Shown in pieces: positions 34,701 to 46,700 of a stretch of DNA of 64,000 nucleotides. The number at the start of each line of letters is the position of its first letter. The stretch's first letter is position 1. Source of the stretch: Symbiodinium kawagutii (Eukaryota > Sar > Dinophyceae > Suessiales > Symbiodiniaceae); NCBI GenBank assembly GCA_009767595.1, contig VSDK01018463.1, forward strand, positions 339,999 through 403,998. Reading direction: 5' to 3'. The translations under genes and the position numbers were made by a program. The notes under the pieces were generated by a model. That model worked only from the letters and a program-made list of their open reading frames with translations, was not told the origin of the DNA and made no database searches.

Positions 34701-37700
34701 NNNNNNNNNNNNNNNNNNNNNNNNNNNNNNNNNNNNNNNNNNNNNNNNNNNNNNNNNNNNNNNNNNNNNNNNNNNNNNNNNNNNNNNNNNNNNNNNNNNN
34801 NNNNNNNNNNNNNNNNNNNNNNNNNNNNNNNNNNNNNNNNNNNNNNNNNNNNNNNNNNNNNNNNNNNNNNNNNNNNNNNNNNNNNNNNNNNNNNNNNNNN
34901 NNNNNNNNNNNNNNNNNNNNNNNNNNNNNNNNNNNNNNNNNNNNNNNNNNNNNNNNNNNNNNNTCAGCAGCTCACTGAGTTGGACAAGCAGCTTGGAAAT
35001 CGAAATGCTGAGCGCGTTCTCGAGCTGTCAAACAATATCATGGCACTCATGGAGACAGGTCTTTCGGCTATTCAGGCTGCTGGGGTAGTCAAGCTGTTCA
35101 GGACTCTGGCGGACACGCATGCTGCCTTCATCCAGGACTTGGTCATGCACCTACATCGACGAGAGGAGCATCAAGCAGTCCATCGCATCAGGGCATTGAT
35201 TCCGCCGTTGCAGGGCGGAACATTCCAGATGTCAGAATCGGTGCCATCTATCGCCGATCTGGTCAAGGCTTTTGAAGAGCGTGAACTTGTTATCATCGAC
35301 GAGTCCATCAAGCAGACGATTCAGGACATGGTCACTGATCGAGTGGCACAATCGTTCTTTCAGGACAGGATCACAGTGTCGGAAGTGCACGGAGAGTCGA
35401 AGCCCAATTTGACTCAGTTGCTTATCTACGCTGACAGCAACAGTATGAAGTCCATTGTGAACAGCCGTGGACGAGGAGTTTTGACACCAGGAACGCAGGC
35501 ACTGTGGCAGAGGATGGTGCTCAAAGCTCGCGGTGCTAAAGTACATCAGACAGTGCTGCAAGCCACTGCGATTGCTGGAGACGATCCTTGGGTGACTCCG
35601 GTCTTTGCATTGGCAATCAAGGCGATTGTCGAGCCACTGTTCAAGGGATCTCTGATCAAGGAATTGGTCGAGGAGGTGAACCTCAACATCATGACTGTCG
35701 GCAAGCTGGAGAACAAACACTGCAGGCTGCTCACCGCTTTGGAGGACACTGGCAATCGCTCGCCGGATGAAGCAGTGTTGTCCAGCCAATTGGATTACCT
35801 GGCCACTGCAGCTTGGGAAGCTCGCGACGACATGCCCACTGGCGCTTGGGTGGCGCATGAGTCAAATGTGTTCACAAACCCCCTTGCCGGAGTCGGGCTA
35901 CTCGACATGCTGATCGAACAGGAGATGAGTGGCGTGGTTCCAACGAAGCAGAACGACATGACGGATCTCGCCATTCGCTCAGGCATGGACAGGCTTGTCC
36001 AAGCGATCGAAGCTTTCGATCAGAAAGGAGCTTCCATTCGTGAAAACAGGAAGGTACGGTATGTGAGCCTTATGAAGAAGGCCAGTCCAAAGAAAGATTG
36101 CTATGAGCTGGTGAGGGCAAGAGAGAAAGGTATGAGGAAGCCATTACCACTCAAGCCTGACCGTGGTGTGGCGACTACCGGGGGTGCCGATTGGTGGGTG
36201 CCATGGAATCAGTGCTTACTGATGAGATCGATATGCTCAGCTGGGCTTTGGTGGATACAGACTGGACAGTGGGGGCCTCCTACAATGTTCATGTGACTGA
36301 TATTTCCTTCAGTGACAAGGGTGCGGGTTCCTGGTCCTTCGTGGGGACCCTTGGTATTCCGGATGGTCAATCAGCTTGGTGCTGTTTCACGAAGAAGTGC
36401 TGTGATGGTGGTCAAACCTGTTGCTCGGCCTTTCTTACCCGAAATTGCTGCATGCAGATTGAAGTGCTTGTAGACAAGAAGTGTCTACCAGAGAGTGACT
36501 GCAGAAGAATCAAGAATATGTCGATTTTCCATGCTCTGTGTGTTGATCGCATGTGCATTCCCATGGACTCATCATGTGACGATCAGCCTTCAATTGCCAC
36601 AACAGAACTTGATGCAAGTGACGTGAGTGTGATTCCGGATGATTTCGTTCTGGGTCCATCACACTCACATGAGCATGACCATGACCATGACATGAAAGTC
36701 GACGAAGTTGTGCATGTTGTGCCTTCACCTCCGCATGTCACTTTTCGTGCTGACAAAGATACCTCTACCATTGTCCCTCATGCAGGACAGGTTGACAACA
36801 AGTGGTTTCATGTTGAACTGTTTTCTGGAGGCTTTGGTGGCTGGAAACAAGCCAGTGAAGCAATGATGAAGGTTGGTATCCCTTGGCATGGTTCACTGGC
36901 GGTTGAAATTGACCAAGATATGAGTGCTGTCTATGCCAACTCATGCGGTGTCAAGTGCACAGTTGATGAAGCTGATCCACTCCTTCATGCTCCTTTCCCT
37001 GTACTGGAACCTGACCATGAGTTGAATGTGGTGATGTTGCTGACATGAAATGGATGCTGCTGGTCCCATGGACTCGGAAAGTTGCTGTCACGATTAGTGC
37101 ACCATGTCCGCCTTGGTCATCACCTTCAGACAAAGATGGCCTTAACCATAGTGATGGCATGATTTTTGTGCGTGCTTTGCTGATGATGCGCTTCCTGCAA
37201 CCAAAGGGAATCGCCATTGAAAATGTTGCCACGATTTGTCAGCATGATCACTTCAGTGTTTTGGTAGGCCTGCTCAAATGGTGCGGATTCCAAATCAACT
37301 GGCAAAAGGAATCTGACTTGAAGTGTGTGGCTCCTACAACGCGCAAAAGGTGGCTTGCTGTGTGTACACCAGTTGGAGATGAGGTGCCCACTGCCCACTC
37401 CTTTGACCTGGTTGCCTTGCCTTGGTTGAGCCTTTCCTCCTTTCGTGCTTTGATTGACCTACCTGAGGAACATGAACGTGATCTGACACTTGACCATGCC
37501 TTGAAAGGAATCTATGGTGATGGAAATTTTGCTGGTACATTTGGCAAGCACCAAAGAAAACGTGTGATGTCAGGAACCGAAGTTCTCCAATCGAGATGTC
37601 GGAAGCCCTGTGACACCCTAGGCACAGTCATGGCACTGTATGGCGAACAGCACAAGCTTTCACACCATGTGCTTGCCACAAAGGGCCTCTTCACTGAACT

Positions 37701-40700
37701 CTTTGAAGGACGATTTGGACCACGTTTCTTCTCGCCCATGGAGCTTGCCATCGTACATGGAATCTCACAGTCTTTTGTTGTTCCTCTGAAGGGTCATGTT
37801 GGTCACAAAGCAGTTGGAAATTGCATCTCCGTTCCGCAGGCCCTGCAGGCGTTGGCAGTTCTACGTAGGCTCACAGATGCCGAATGCAAATCGCATCCGA
37901 TTGAAATCGTCACCAGGTGCATGCAACTCCGCTTACATGCTGCCAATGCTGTTGTGAGAATTGAGAAGGGCTGTCTTTGGCTTATCCATAAAGACCAAGT
38001 CAATGTGAATCTTTACAAGTTGGGAGAACCACAGGACATTTCTGCTGCCATTGATGTCGATTCTGGAAATGAGCTGGACATCCCAGCCACGATTCCTTTT
38101 GATGTGAAAGTTCAGGTTTCTGTTGACGGAGCTCTGGGACGACATGTGCTGCATGCCGAAGTGGGGGTCACCCTTACTGAGGCCCTGAAAGCTGCAAATC
38201 TGCAACTCTCAACAGACATGGTTGTGGTCACTTCTGAAGGTACCATGCTCAAACACGATGCGGAAATAGACCAGTCCATTTCCATTCAAGTTGGCTTCAT
38301 GGACCCACATGTGAAACGCTTGTTGGATCGGGGAAGTACGTGGATGGTAGTCAAACCAGGAACTACTTTCACTGCCATCATGAAGTCTTTGCCAGCCACT
38401 GCAAGATTCACTGCATTTAGATGTTTTGCTTTGGGGGGTCAGCTCCTTAGAGATGGATGGGTCGCTGAGAGTCGACAAACTCATCTTGGTCATGCCTGAT
38501 TTCCCAAATGAGGTTCCTACATGGAAGTGCTCCATCCCCCATGGGCAGTCAGCACGAGTTGTTGTGAACTGTGTCAAGAATTGTATTCCTGAGTGTTTTG
38601 TGTCAGCCTCGCAGATTTGCATCCGAGCTTTCGAACCATCTGTCCGGCAAAAGTGCTTGTATCATTTCAATGATGTTCATGCTTCCATCTATGAGAAGCT
38701 TGCCGCACTGGACTGGCATTGGGATCCGGTTGATGACAACCTGCTGCTGGGAACCTTCCGACCTGGCAAACATGACTCTGCCCCTGTTGATGCGGTCAAG
38801 TTTATCATTATGCAAGCAGTGGCCAAAGGAATCCTTGATGGTTTTTCCCAAAATGTCCATTCACATGCCAAGTCGGTGATTCGGTATCAGGGTGCTTTCC
38901 TTTGGGAGGGCCTTTTACCAGAATGTCTGAAGATGGAGTACCTCATGGGGGTCCTCAACATGATGTTCCTGCAAATGGGGTATGGTTCAACCAGATGGAC
39001 TACTGATGATGTTGCCTTGGAACCTACCTACATGGTTTGCCACCTGCCAAGGGTTGTGCGCCTTGTGGTCATTGATGCTAGTGCTACAGGTCCCCTTCGT
39101 CTCCAGGGAGGAGGTGCAGCAAAAGTTGAAGTCTGGAAAGAATGCAAGTCCATGTTGGGAAAGGAGATGATTGCACGGGGATGGCCCTTAGCCTCCCTTG
39201 ACGAAGTCACAACCCAGTGGCTCCGTGCCATAGGAACGAACAAGGTCTTCAGCATTTTGAAGCAGCAGCTTTCTGCCGACCAGCGCTGGACTTCGCTTGC
39301 TGACTCAGCTAAGTGGGCGGGCCTTCCAGTTCTCCCAGAGGATCCGGTGAGGCTCCGGGCTGCACGAACGATACAGAAAGCAATCCGAAAGAGCACAGTT
39401 ATCAAGTTGGATGAGAAGGATTACCAAATCTCAAGAGGTTTCTTTGTAGATGAAGATAGTGCAGATGTCCAGGTGCTGCAATCACTTGACCTCTCCAAAA
39501 CCGGCATTTACCTGGGCACTTGGGAAGAAGCTCACCAGTGGATCACCAAAGATCTCCCCGTGGTCCCAGATGCCCTTGGTTTCCTGACACTTTACCGTGA
39601 AGATATGCCACAGGTTACTGCCACACCCACATCAGTCACCTTCCCTGCGATGGATGGACAGGGACGAAGAGTTCTTCTCAAAGGCATGCTTTGGCAGTTG
39701 GGTGAAAAGAAAGTGATGGCTGCACTCAAGGACCAGAAAGTGGCTATGCCGGAAACTTTGGTCTTAGCATGCGCAATTTGGAAGGATGAATGCAACCCAG
39801 AACAGTGGGAACAGGCAACAAGAAACTTGGTGAAGACAGCTTTGTCATACTTTGAAGATGCTGAACCTTCCAAACACATCCTTCAGGTGTGGGGGCGAAG
39901 TTTTCGTGACACACGCTCCAAGGTGGCACCATCGGCTTCCCTGTCCGGTCAATTCCACATGCGCATTTATGCATCGAGTGCAGAATCATTTCTCAAGCTC
40001 AGTGGCAAATTTTGTGCATATTTGACGCCGAAAGATGAACAGCACCTCTCACACCCAGGCTGGGGGCTTATTTGGATGTCAGATAAGGCGGAGACTGGTA
40101 TCGCAGCTTCAAAGGCCACAGAACACAGTGGGCTGGCCAGATCACCTGATAAATCCGCACTCCGAGTCCGATCTGTTGTGTTGGAAACCGTTGCTACTGA
40201 AGTGAAACCAGAAAATCGCATGCCTACGTTTCCCATCGTCCATTTGTTCAAAGTGCAGCCCATCCCTGTGGAAGTGTCTCAACCTCAGATCATTGAATGG
40301 GCCAAAAACATGGGATGGAGAGTGAAAGTGCTGAAGCGGTTGGGCCAGCATGCCTACCTGCTTGGTGCAGGATCCAAACCACCGCATGACAACATGAGCA
40401 TGAATGGTTCCCTGATTTTGGTGAAAGAAGTTGTTTCGGGGAAAAAGGAGCAGAAGCAGTCGGCATTGGTTGCTGGACCCAAGCCGCCCCCAAGAGTCAA
40501 AGCCAATGCAGAGCCGACACAACAGATGTTAGCCAGTGATCCATGGGCTGCATATATTGCCAACCAAGGTCATCATGCTGCAGCTGCACCAACCCAAGCT
40601 GCACAGTCGCACCCACCGAAAGCAATTGAAGGACCCATTCAGGCCAAGTTTGCAGCCCTGGAGCAGCGTATGCAGTCCTATGAACAAGACCTGTCCAAGT

Positions 40701-43700
40701 TGAATGACACCACAAACCAGGTGGTTCAAGCTGTGAAGCACACCAACAATCGGTTGGGTGGAGTGGAGAAGCATGTCCAGGATATGCAACACCAGATGGC
40801 ATCCGCAATCGAGCAGGCCATGTCCAAAGGTATGAAGGAACAGGAGAAGAAGTTGGACTCCCAGTTTGCCAGCATCATGCAGGCGCTTCACGGTCAGAAG
40901 CGAGATAATGCTGTGGATGAAGATGAGGACGCAGCCATGGAGTCACCTTTGAAACCACCGCCTGCCAAGAAGTGACTCTTTGCAAAACATGTTCAGGGTT
41001 GCCATATGTAACCCAACATCGATGAACGGTAATGCTGATAACTTTTCGAAGTTAGCTTTTGACGTTGCCCTAATCTCTGAATGCAGCATTACTCATAACA
41101 TGCAGAAGGGGCTAACCCCTTCATATCGTGCCAAGGGCCTCCATGTGCTGTGGGGGAAACCAGTGCAGGCTCAACGCACGTGTGTCAATGGTTCCGAATC
41201 CATTCGTGGTTCTTCGTTGGGGGTTTGCATGCTTGCGCGTGATACTGTGAGTGCTAGGCCTTCAAGGACTCCACTGCCAGAGCATTGGGATTCAACATGT
41301 CGTGTCCTAGTCACTTTTGCGCATCTGCCTACTATGATGGTTCGTATCATCATCGTTTATGGGGTACCCTCTTCTGTACCAAACGCTGTGCAGAAGAATG
41401 CAACTTTGTGGAACTTCATTCTTGAAATCACTGCTGCCAGTGATGTTCCAACGTTGATTGGAGGTGACATGAATTTGCGACCTCAAACGCTTGGTGTCTG
41501 GAGCGACTTTGAAGCTCTTGGCTTTCGAGAAGTGTTTGAACAATACTATCTTTGCAACCGAGTGGAACTCCCTCCAACTTGTTCCGGAGCCACCAGAAAT
41601 GATACTTTACTGTATAGCAGACATTTTGCAAACAGTTTTGTTACTGTTGAGGTCAACGGGGAAGGTTTGTTCCCAACGCATAGCCCCCTTGTGGCTACCT
41701 TCAACATTGACACATTTCGGCACACCAGACGTGTTTTCCCTATGCCAACACCTTTGCAACATGATGTTTTGACTTCACCGCTCTTTCAGCGCAACCAGCA
41801 ACTTCTGTGGGATGATGCGGCCTCCCATCCCCACATGGTACATGAGCACTCACAACACGATGCCTGTAGCAAGCAGGCTTTTGCGACCAAGTCCTTCTCA
41901 ATGATTGCCAATGTCTTTGAAAATGCCTATGATAAAACCATACATGACCTGCAATCGCTCCTAGGAACAGAGCATACTCCATGTGAAAGAACGAAGAAAC
42001 AGCTGAAGAGGCTTCGACCACTGAAGCCTTCCATAGCCCAGACCAAGAGGGCTTCACCACGAGCAAGATGTGGGGACTATGAACCCCCATTTGAAACATA
42101 CAATGTGAGACATCTGCAACTTGTCAAGCAAGTCCGTAGGGTGCATGCTTTGTGTAGACGTTTGTCAAAGTATATCAACGGCACACCAGTGCCTCAACAT
42201 GTTGATCGTCAGAACTGGGTAGAGTGGTTTGCAATAACAGGTAACAATGCATTTCGACCCTCCTTCCAGCATTGGTGTTTGAAGTGGCAGCTGATTCCTC
42301 GATTCCTCTATGGTACCATGACCTTCCACCTCTTTCGTGGCTTGAAACCCTCCATTCTGCCTTGAAGAGTGTTACAGATGACATGATCAGAAGAGCCGCT
42401 GAGCATCGACGAAAACACTTTGTCTTTCGTGTCAATGTGGACCTACTTCACTTTGGAGGTTCGCTAGCTGCTGCGGTAGTAAAGGATAAGCGAGCCCACA
42501 AACCTGCTGCCTTTGAAGTAGACCTTTGTGTTGATGCCAAGCTGTTGAGGGGTCAGGGCAAATCAGCACCACTGATCCAGATCCCCGGCTACCTGAAACT
42601 CATGCCAAGTGAACCAGCCCTTGTGGGTAACACTAAGGTAAGCCTTAAACAGACGGAAGTTGAGGGAGTCTATGCGGCCTCCGGGCTCCCTAAGATCACA
42701 TCCTCCTCCTTTCACCTCACGCAGAAAACCATGAGTAACACACCTGATGATGTTAGTCGTGCTTTCTTTGAATTTTGGGCCCCTTACTGGATGGGGGATA
42801 CCGAGGATGACCTTGATGCACCAGAGGCATGGTCTGACTTTATGGATATGATGCGAAGCACACCTGTATTGCACCACATGCCGATAGATGACCCCCACTC
42901 CCTTGCAGAGTGGAAAGATGCTATAGGTAGAACAAAAGCAGAAACTTCAAGAGGAGTTTGTGGCATGTCTCAACCCGAAATGGCAGGTCTCCATCCTACC
43001 CTTCTTCAAGCGATTGTCGATGTTTTCAACAAACTGCTGGGGACGGGTCTGCCACCCTGGATTATGCTGGCGAAGGTACTGTTAGTACCTAAAACCACTG
43101 AGGCAGTTACCATTCCCACTATGCGTCCGATTACTGTTTTCAGTTTGCTCTTCAGGCTGTGGGCTAAAGTAGTTGCGCGACGGCTACTTCTAAACTGGAA
43201 GATGGTGCTGCCAATGAGTGTTGTGGGAGCAGTTCCAGGCCGCTCCTGTGCCCAGTTGTCGCTTGCTGCTTCAATCCGTGTTGAGCGGAAGTTGACCCTT
43301 GGATGTGAGGCGGGGGGGTTCTCCCTTGACATAGAGAAGTGCTTCAACACCTTCGGGCGTCTTCCTGTTACCTGCTTGATGAAGTACCATGGTATGGGTT
43401 TGCAACATGCAGATACGTGGCTTCACTCTATACGTGCTATGACAAGAACTGCCTCACTCCTCGATTCATTCAGTGAGCCGCATGGCAGTAGCACGGGACT
43501 GGCAGAAGGTGACCCGCTTGCAGTGTGTGTCATGGTCCTTGTGGGATATACTTGGCATTCGTTGGTCTCTGTAGTTGAAGATATCTGGACAAGTATCTTC
43601 GCAGACGATTGGCAATGGCATGCTGAGTCAGCTGAAAGTCACATACGTGCATTGCGAATCACAATCGCATTCCTTGAGGCCATGAAGCTTACTCTGGACC

Positions 43701-46700
43701 CACATAAGTCGTGGAGTTGGGGGACCACTGCAAAGGCTAGAAAGTTGTGGTCCACTATCAACCTTGAAGTTGTTGGAAGCCCAAGACATTTTGCTGTCAC
43801 TACCACTGAAAAGGTGCTAGGCGTTTGTCTTCATTTTGCCAAGCTCACCAACCATGGTTGCCTCTCCAAGCGACTGACAGAGGGAATGGCACGTTTGGAA
43901 CGAATTGCAAAGTTGGACACTTCCATGGATAAACGAGCTGGTTTAATACAGAGTACAGTGTGGCCAATGGCCTTGTTTGGCACGGAAGTGGTATATGTGG
44001 GCAAGAAACACATAAGTCGTCTTCGCTCCCTTGCTGCAGCTGCTTTGTTGAAGAAAACCTCCACGACTAGCAACTTCATGGCCCTTGGTGCCCTCACTTC
44101 ACGAGTCATGGATCCCATGGTCTATATTGCCACGAGAGCACTATGCCTTTGGCGCAGACTCCTTTGCCTTGATAAACAGAACAGAAGCTTGTACATTCAA
44201 ACCCTGGTTGCTGCTGATAGTAACCCTTGCACTGCCTATGGACCTGCTTCAGCGTTGAAGTGTTACATGAATTTCTTTGGATGGAAGGTCTCACATGATG
44301 GCTTGATCATGGATCATTTGGAACGCACCTTTGAATTAACCTCGGTTACACCGGCCTATGTGGTTAGCAACCTTAGAGATGCTTGGGATCGTGTTGTAAC
44401 ACAGCACTTGCAGGAGCGTGTAGGCTTTGTTCAATGGCCTGAGGTTGACCTGCTGCTTACACAACGTATCCCTCTGCCAGATGATGCCAGAGAGAGCGCT
44501 GTCATTGCTAAACTTAGAACGGTGGGCTCTTTGTACGCCACGCAACGTGAGAATTGGGCTGGACATGAGCAATGGACTAACTGCAGATGTCCATTATGTG
44601 AATCTGATGATACGAGAGAACATTTTCCATTTAACTGCCAGGGGGTACAGGATTTGAAGAGTGAATTTGCCCGCACTTTAGCGAACATCACACAGGAGTA
44701 CCCTCACAGTTGTTTCATTCCGGTGGTACACAAGCACCCTAAGCAGGCCATTCTTTCCTACTTGCATCAACGACGTGAGATGCCACCTGCCTTCAAGCTT
44801 AGTGAACTGGGTTTTCAAGGTGATCATGTACCCACTTTCTATACTGATGGTTCTGCTGCCTTTCCACATTTGGGGGGGCAGATTGCTGCTTGGGCCATAG
44901 TATTGGATCGATGCAACACCGATGCACAGCGTGAGCATGTGGTTGCACAACTGGAAGACTGGAATTCACACCCCTCAACGCTGGTACCGGTTCAGATTTC
45001 TTTGGTCTCTGGAACACAAACAATAAACCGTGCAGAGCTGCAGGCTTTGCTTCAGATTGCGATTTCTACAGATGCAGCAGATATTCATTCAGACTCCAGC
45101 TGGGCGATTGGATGCTTTGAGGAGATTCAACTTTTCCCGGAACACGATCGGTACTGGAACCGTAACCACTCGGATCTCCTGTTATCCCTTTGTGACCTGG
45201 CTTTACAGAAAGATTTGCAGAAATTTCGTTGCTTCAAGATCAAGTCCCATCAGAACATTCAGACTTTGGATGGCAACCTTGCTGTTTACCATGCTATGGG
45301 GAATAGGTTTGCGGATGAGCTGGCCAATAATGCGACTAAGCGTGAAAACTCCCACCTACATGCCTTCTGTTGGGAAGTGGCTGAATGGTATGATTCACAG
45401 GTTTCCTTGATCAAAGCGATACAACCTTTTCTGGCTCGTTCAGAGATCAGAAGACTTGATGCTGCGCAACAACATACGCCTGATCCGGATTTTGCGGTTA
45501 AAGAGCATTTTTCACTGGAACATGCCATTTTGTGGGATCCTTCGCCTCTTCGACCTGGTTTCACACTGGAACCTTCATCACAGTTGCTTGCTGCCTTTCA
45601 ACCCTCACCTGGTGCCCTGCTTCAATTGATTCGATGGTGTCAACTTCTTTGCTGGCCGGTTGAGGATACTACTTCGGGTGGTATAAGCTTCTATGAGCTT
45701 ACTGTCAATTTCATTTTGGTCACGCACTGTCGAATCCCGGTCATGACTGAACGGAAGAAACAACACCCAGTTTTTCGTGATTTTGAAATCCATGATGATG
45801 CGATTTTATTTACACAGACGGTTTGGGACTGTGTGCGTTTTGTTGAGAATGGACTTCACTATATTCGAAGATTCACTGGCATTGAAATGTTACTTTTGCA
45901 GAACATTCAGAAGCGATGGTTCTTGAGTGCCTTTGGTTACCAGAAACGAATCAGTGGAATTCCCTTGAGGCCGAGGCTTCCACACCAACTTGATCATTTC
46001 AAATATATGAAGTTGCTTGTTGGACCTGAAGAGCTGGCCTTGCCTAGTTCCTTTGAGTTTGATTCTCTTTGCCCCCGAGTTGTGCTTGAAGAAGACCGTC
46101 TGACTTATAGACAACGATATTTGAATCACCGGGCCTTGATGAATTTTGTAAAGCGGCACGGTGTGATATCGTGACTGAGTGTCCATTTTCCGGTCGCTGG
46201 CTGGACGCTCTTGCTTTTTTTTTACGTCTGCCTGCCTAACCTGGCTAGCTGCGAGTTTGCAGACCATTGGATTGTCCGAGCTGCGAGAGTGTACCACTAT
46301 TAACCACTATTAACCATTATTTGCCACTATTAACCACTCATACTGTTGCTTGATGCCATGGCGCTGGTCGAGGCAAAGACTGGCGCGCAAGCCCCTTCTT
46401 TGCTTCCGCTGCGCGGCTACGGAAGTTGCCTTCAGTGCTTCTGCAGGTACCCCGCTGCCCGGGGAATTGCAATCAGGATTGACAGATGGCTATGGGGGAT
46501 TTCCACCAACAAAACAAGGGAAAACAATGGTTAATGATAGGGGAACTAGGGGTACGGGGTTTTGACCCACAGCCAGATGGCTATGGGCTATGGGTCAAGC
46601 TCTTAACCAACCAACTGATGGTGAAGCCTAGCTGGTAAATGGTTCATCATAGGGGATAGTAACCAACAATTATAGGGGATATACCAGCTATATGGCTTAT

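Larger units (their letters stand above)
33346..46292 (+). mobile_element. 13 kb non-LTR retrotransposon carrying a DNA methyltransferase
   Basis: The element starts with the dinoflagellate spliced leader (33346-33367) and ends about 46292 in a decamer array. No long terminal repeats are present. Coding order: gag-like ORF, Cys-rich plus His/Asp-rich segment, C5-cytosine methyltransferase, possible ubiquitin-like modules, unknown region with coiled coil, EEP endonuclease, reverse transcriptase, CCHC finger, RNase H. Frames change 0, 2, 1, 2, 0, 2 along the element. At least three of these changes interrupt continuous domains, so this copy is probably defective, or the assembly carries indel errors. 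A gap of 336 N lies at 34628-34963. It has no poly(A) tail. It sits in a hydrolase intron in the sense direction. An EEP-RT-RNase H order is typical of LINEs with RNase H; the methyltransferase is not. Confidence 0.9.

Noticed and set aside
34600..35088. Second ORF through the 336 N gap in another frame
   Set aside because: An artefact of unknown bases translated as open codons.
35232..35858. 208-codon minus-strand ORF inside the retrotransposon
   Set aside because: Shadow of the plus-strand gag-like ORF, which continues into the methyltransferase frame.
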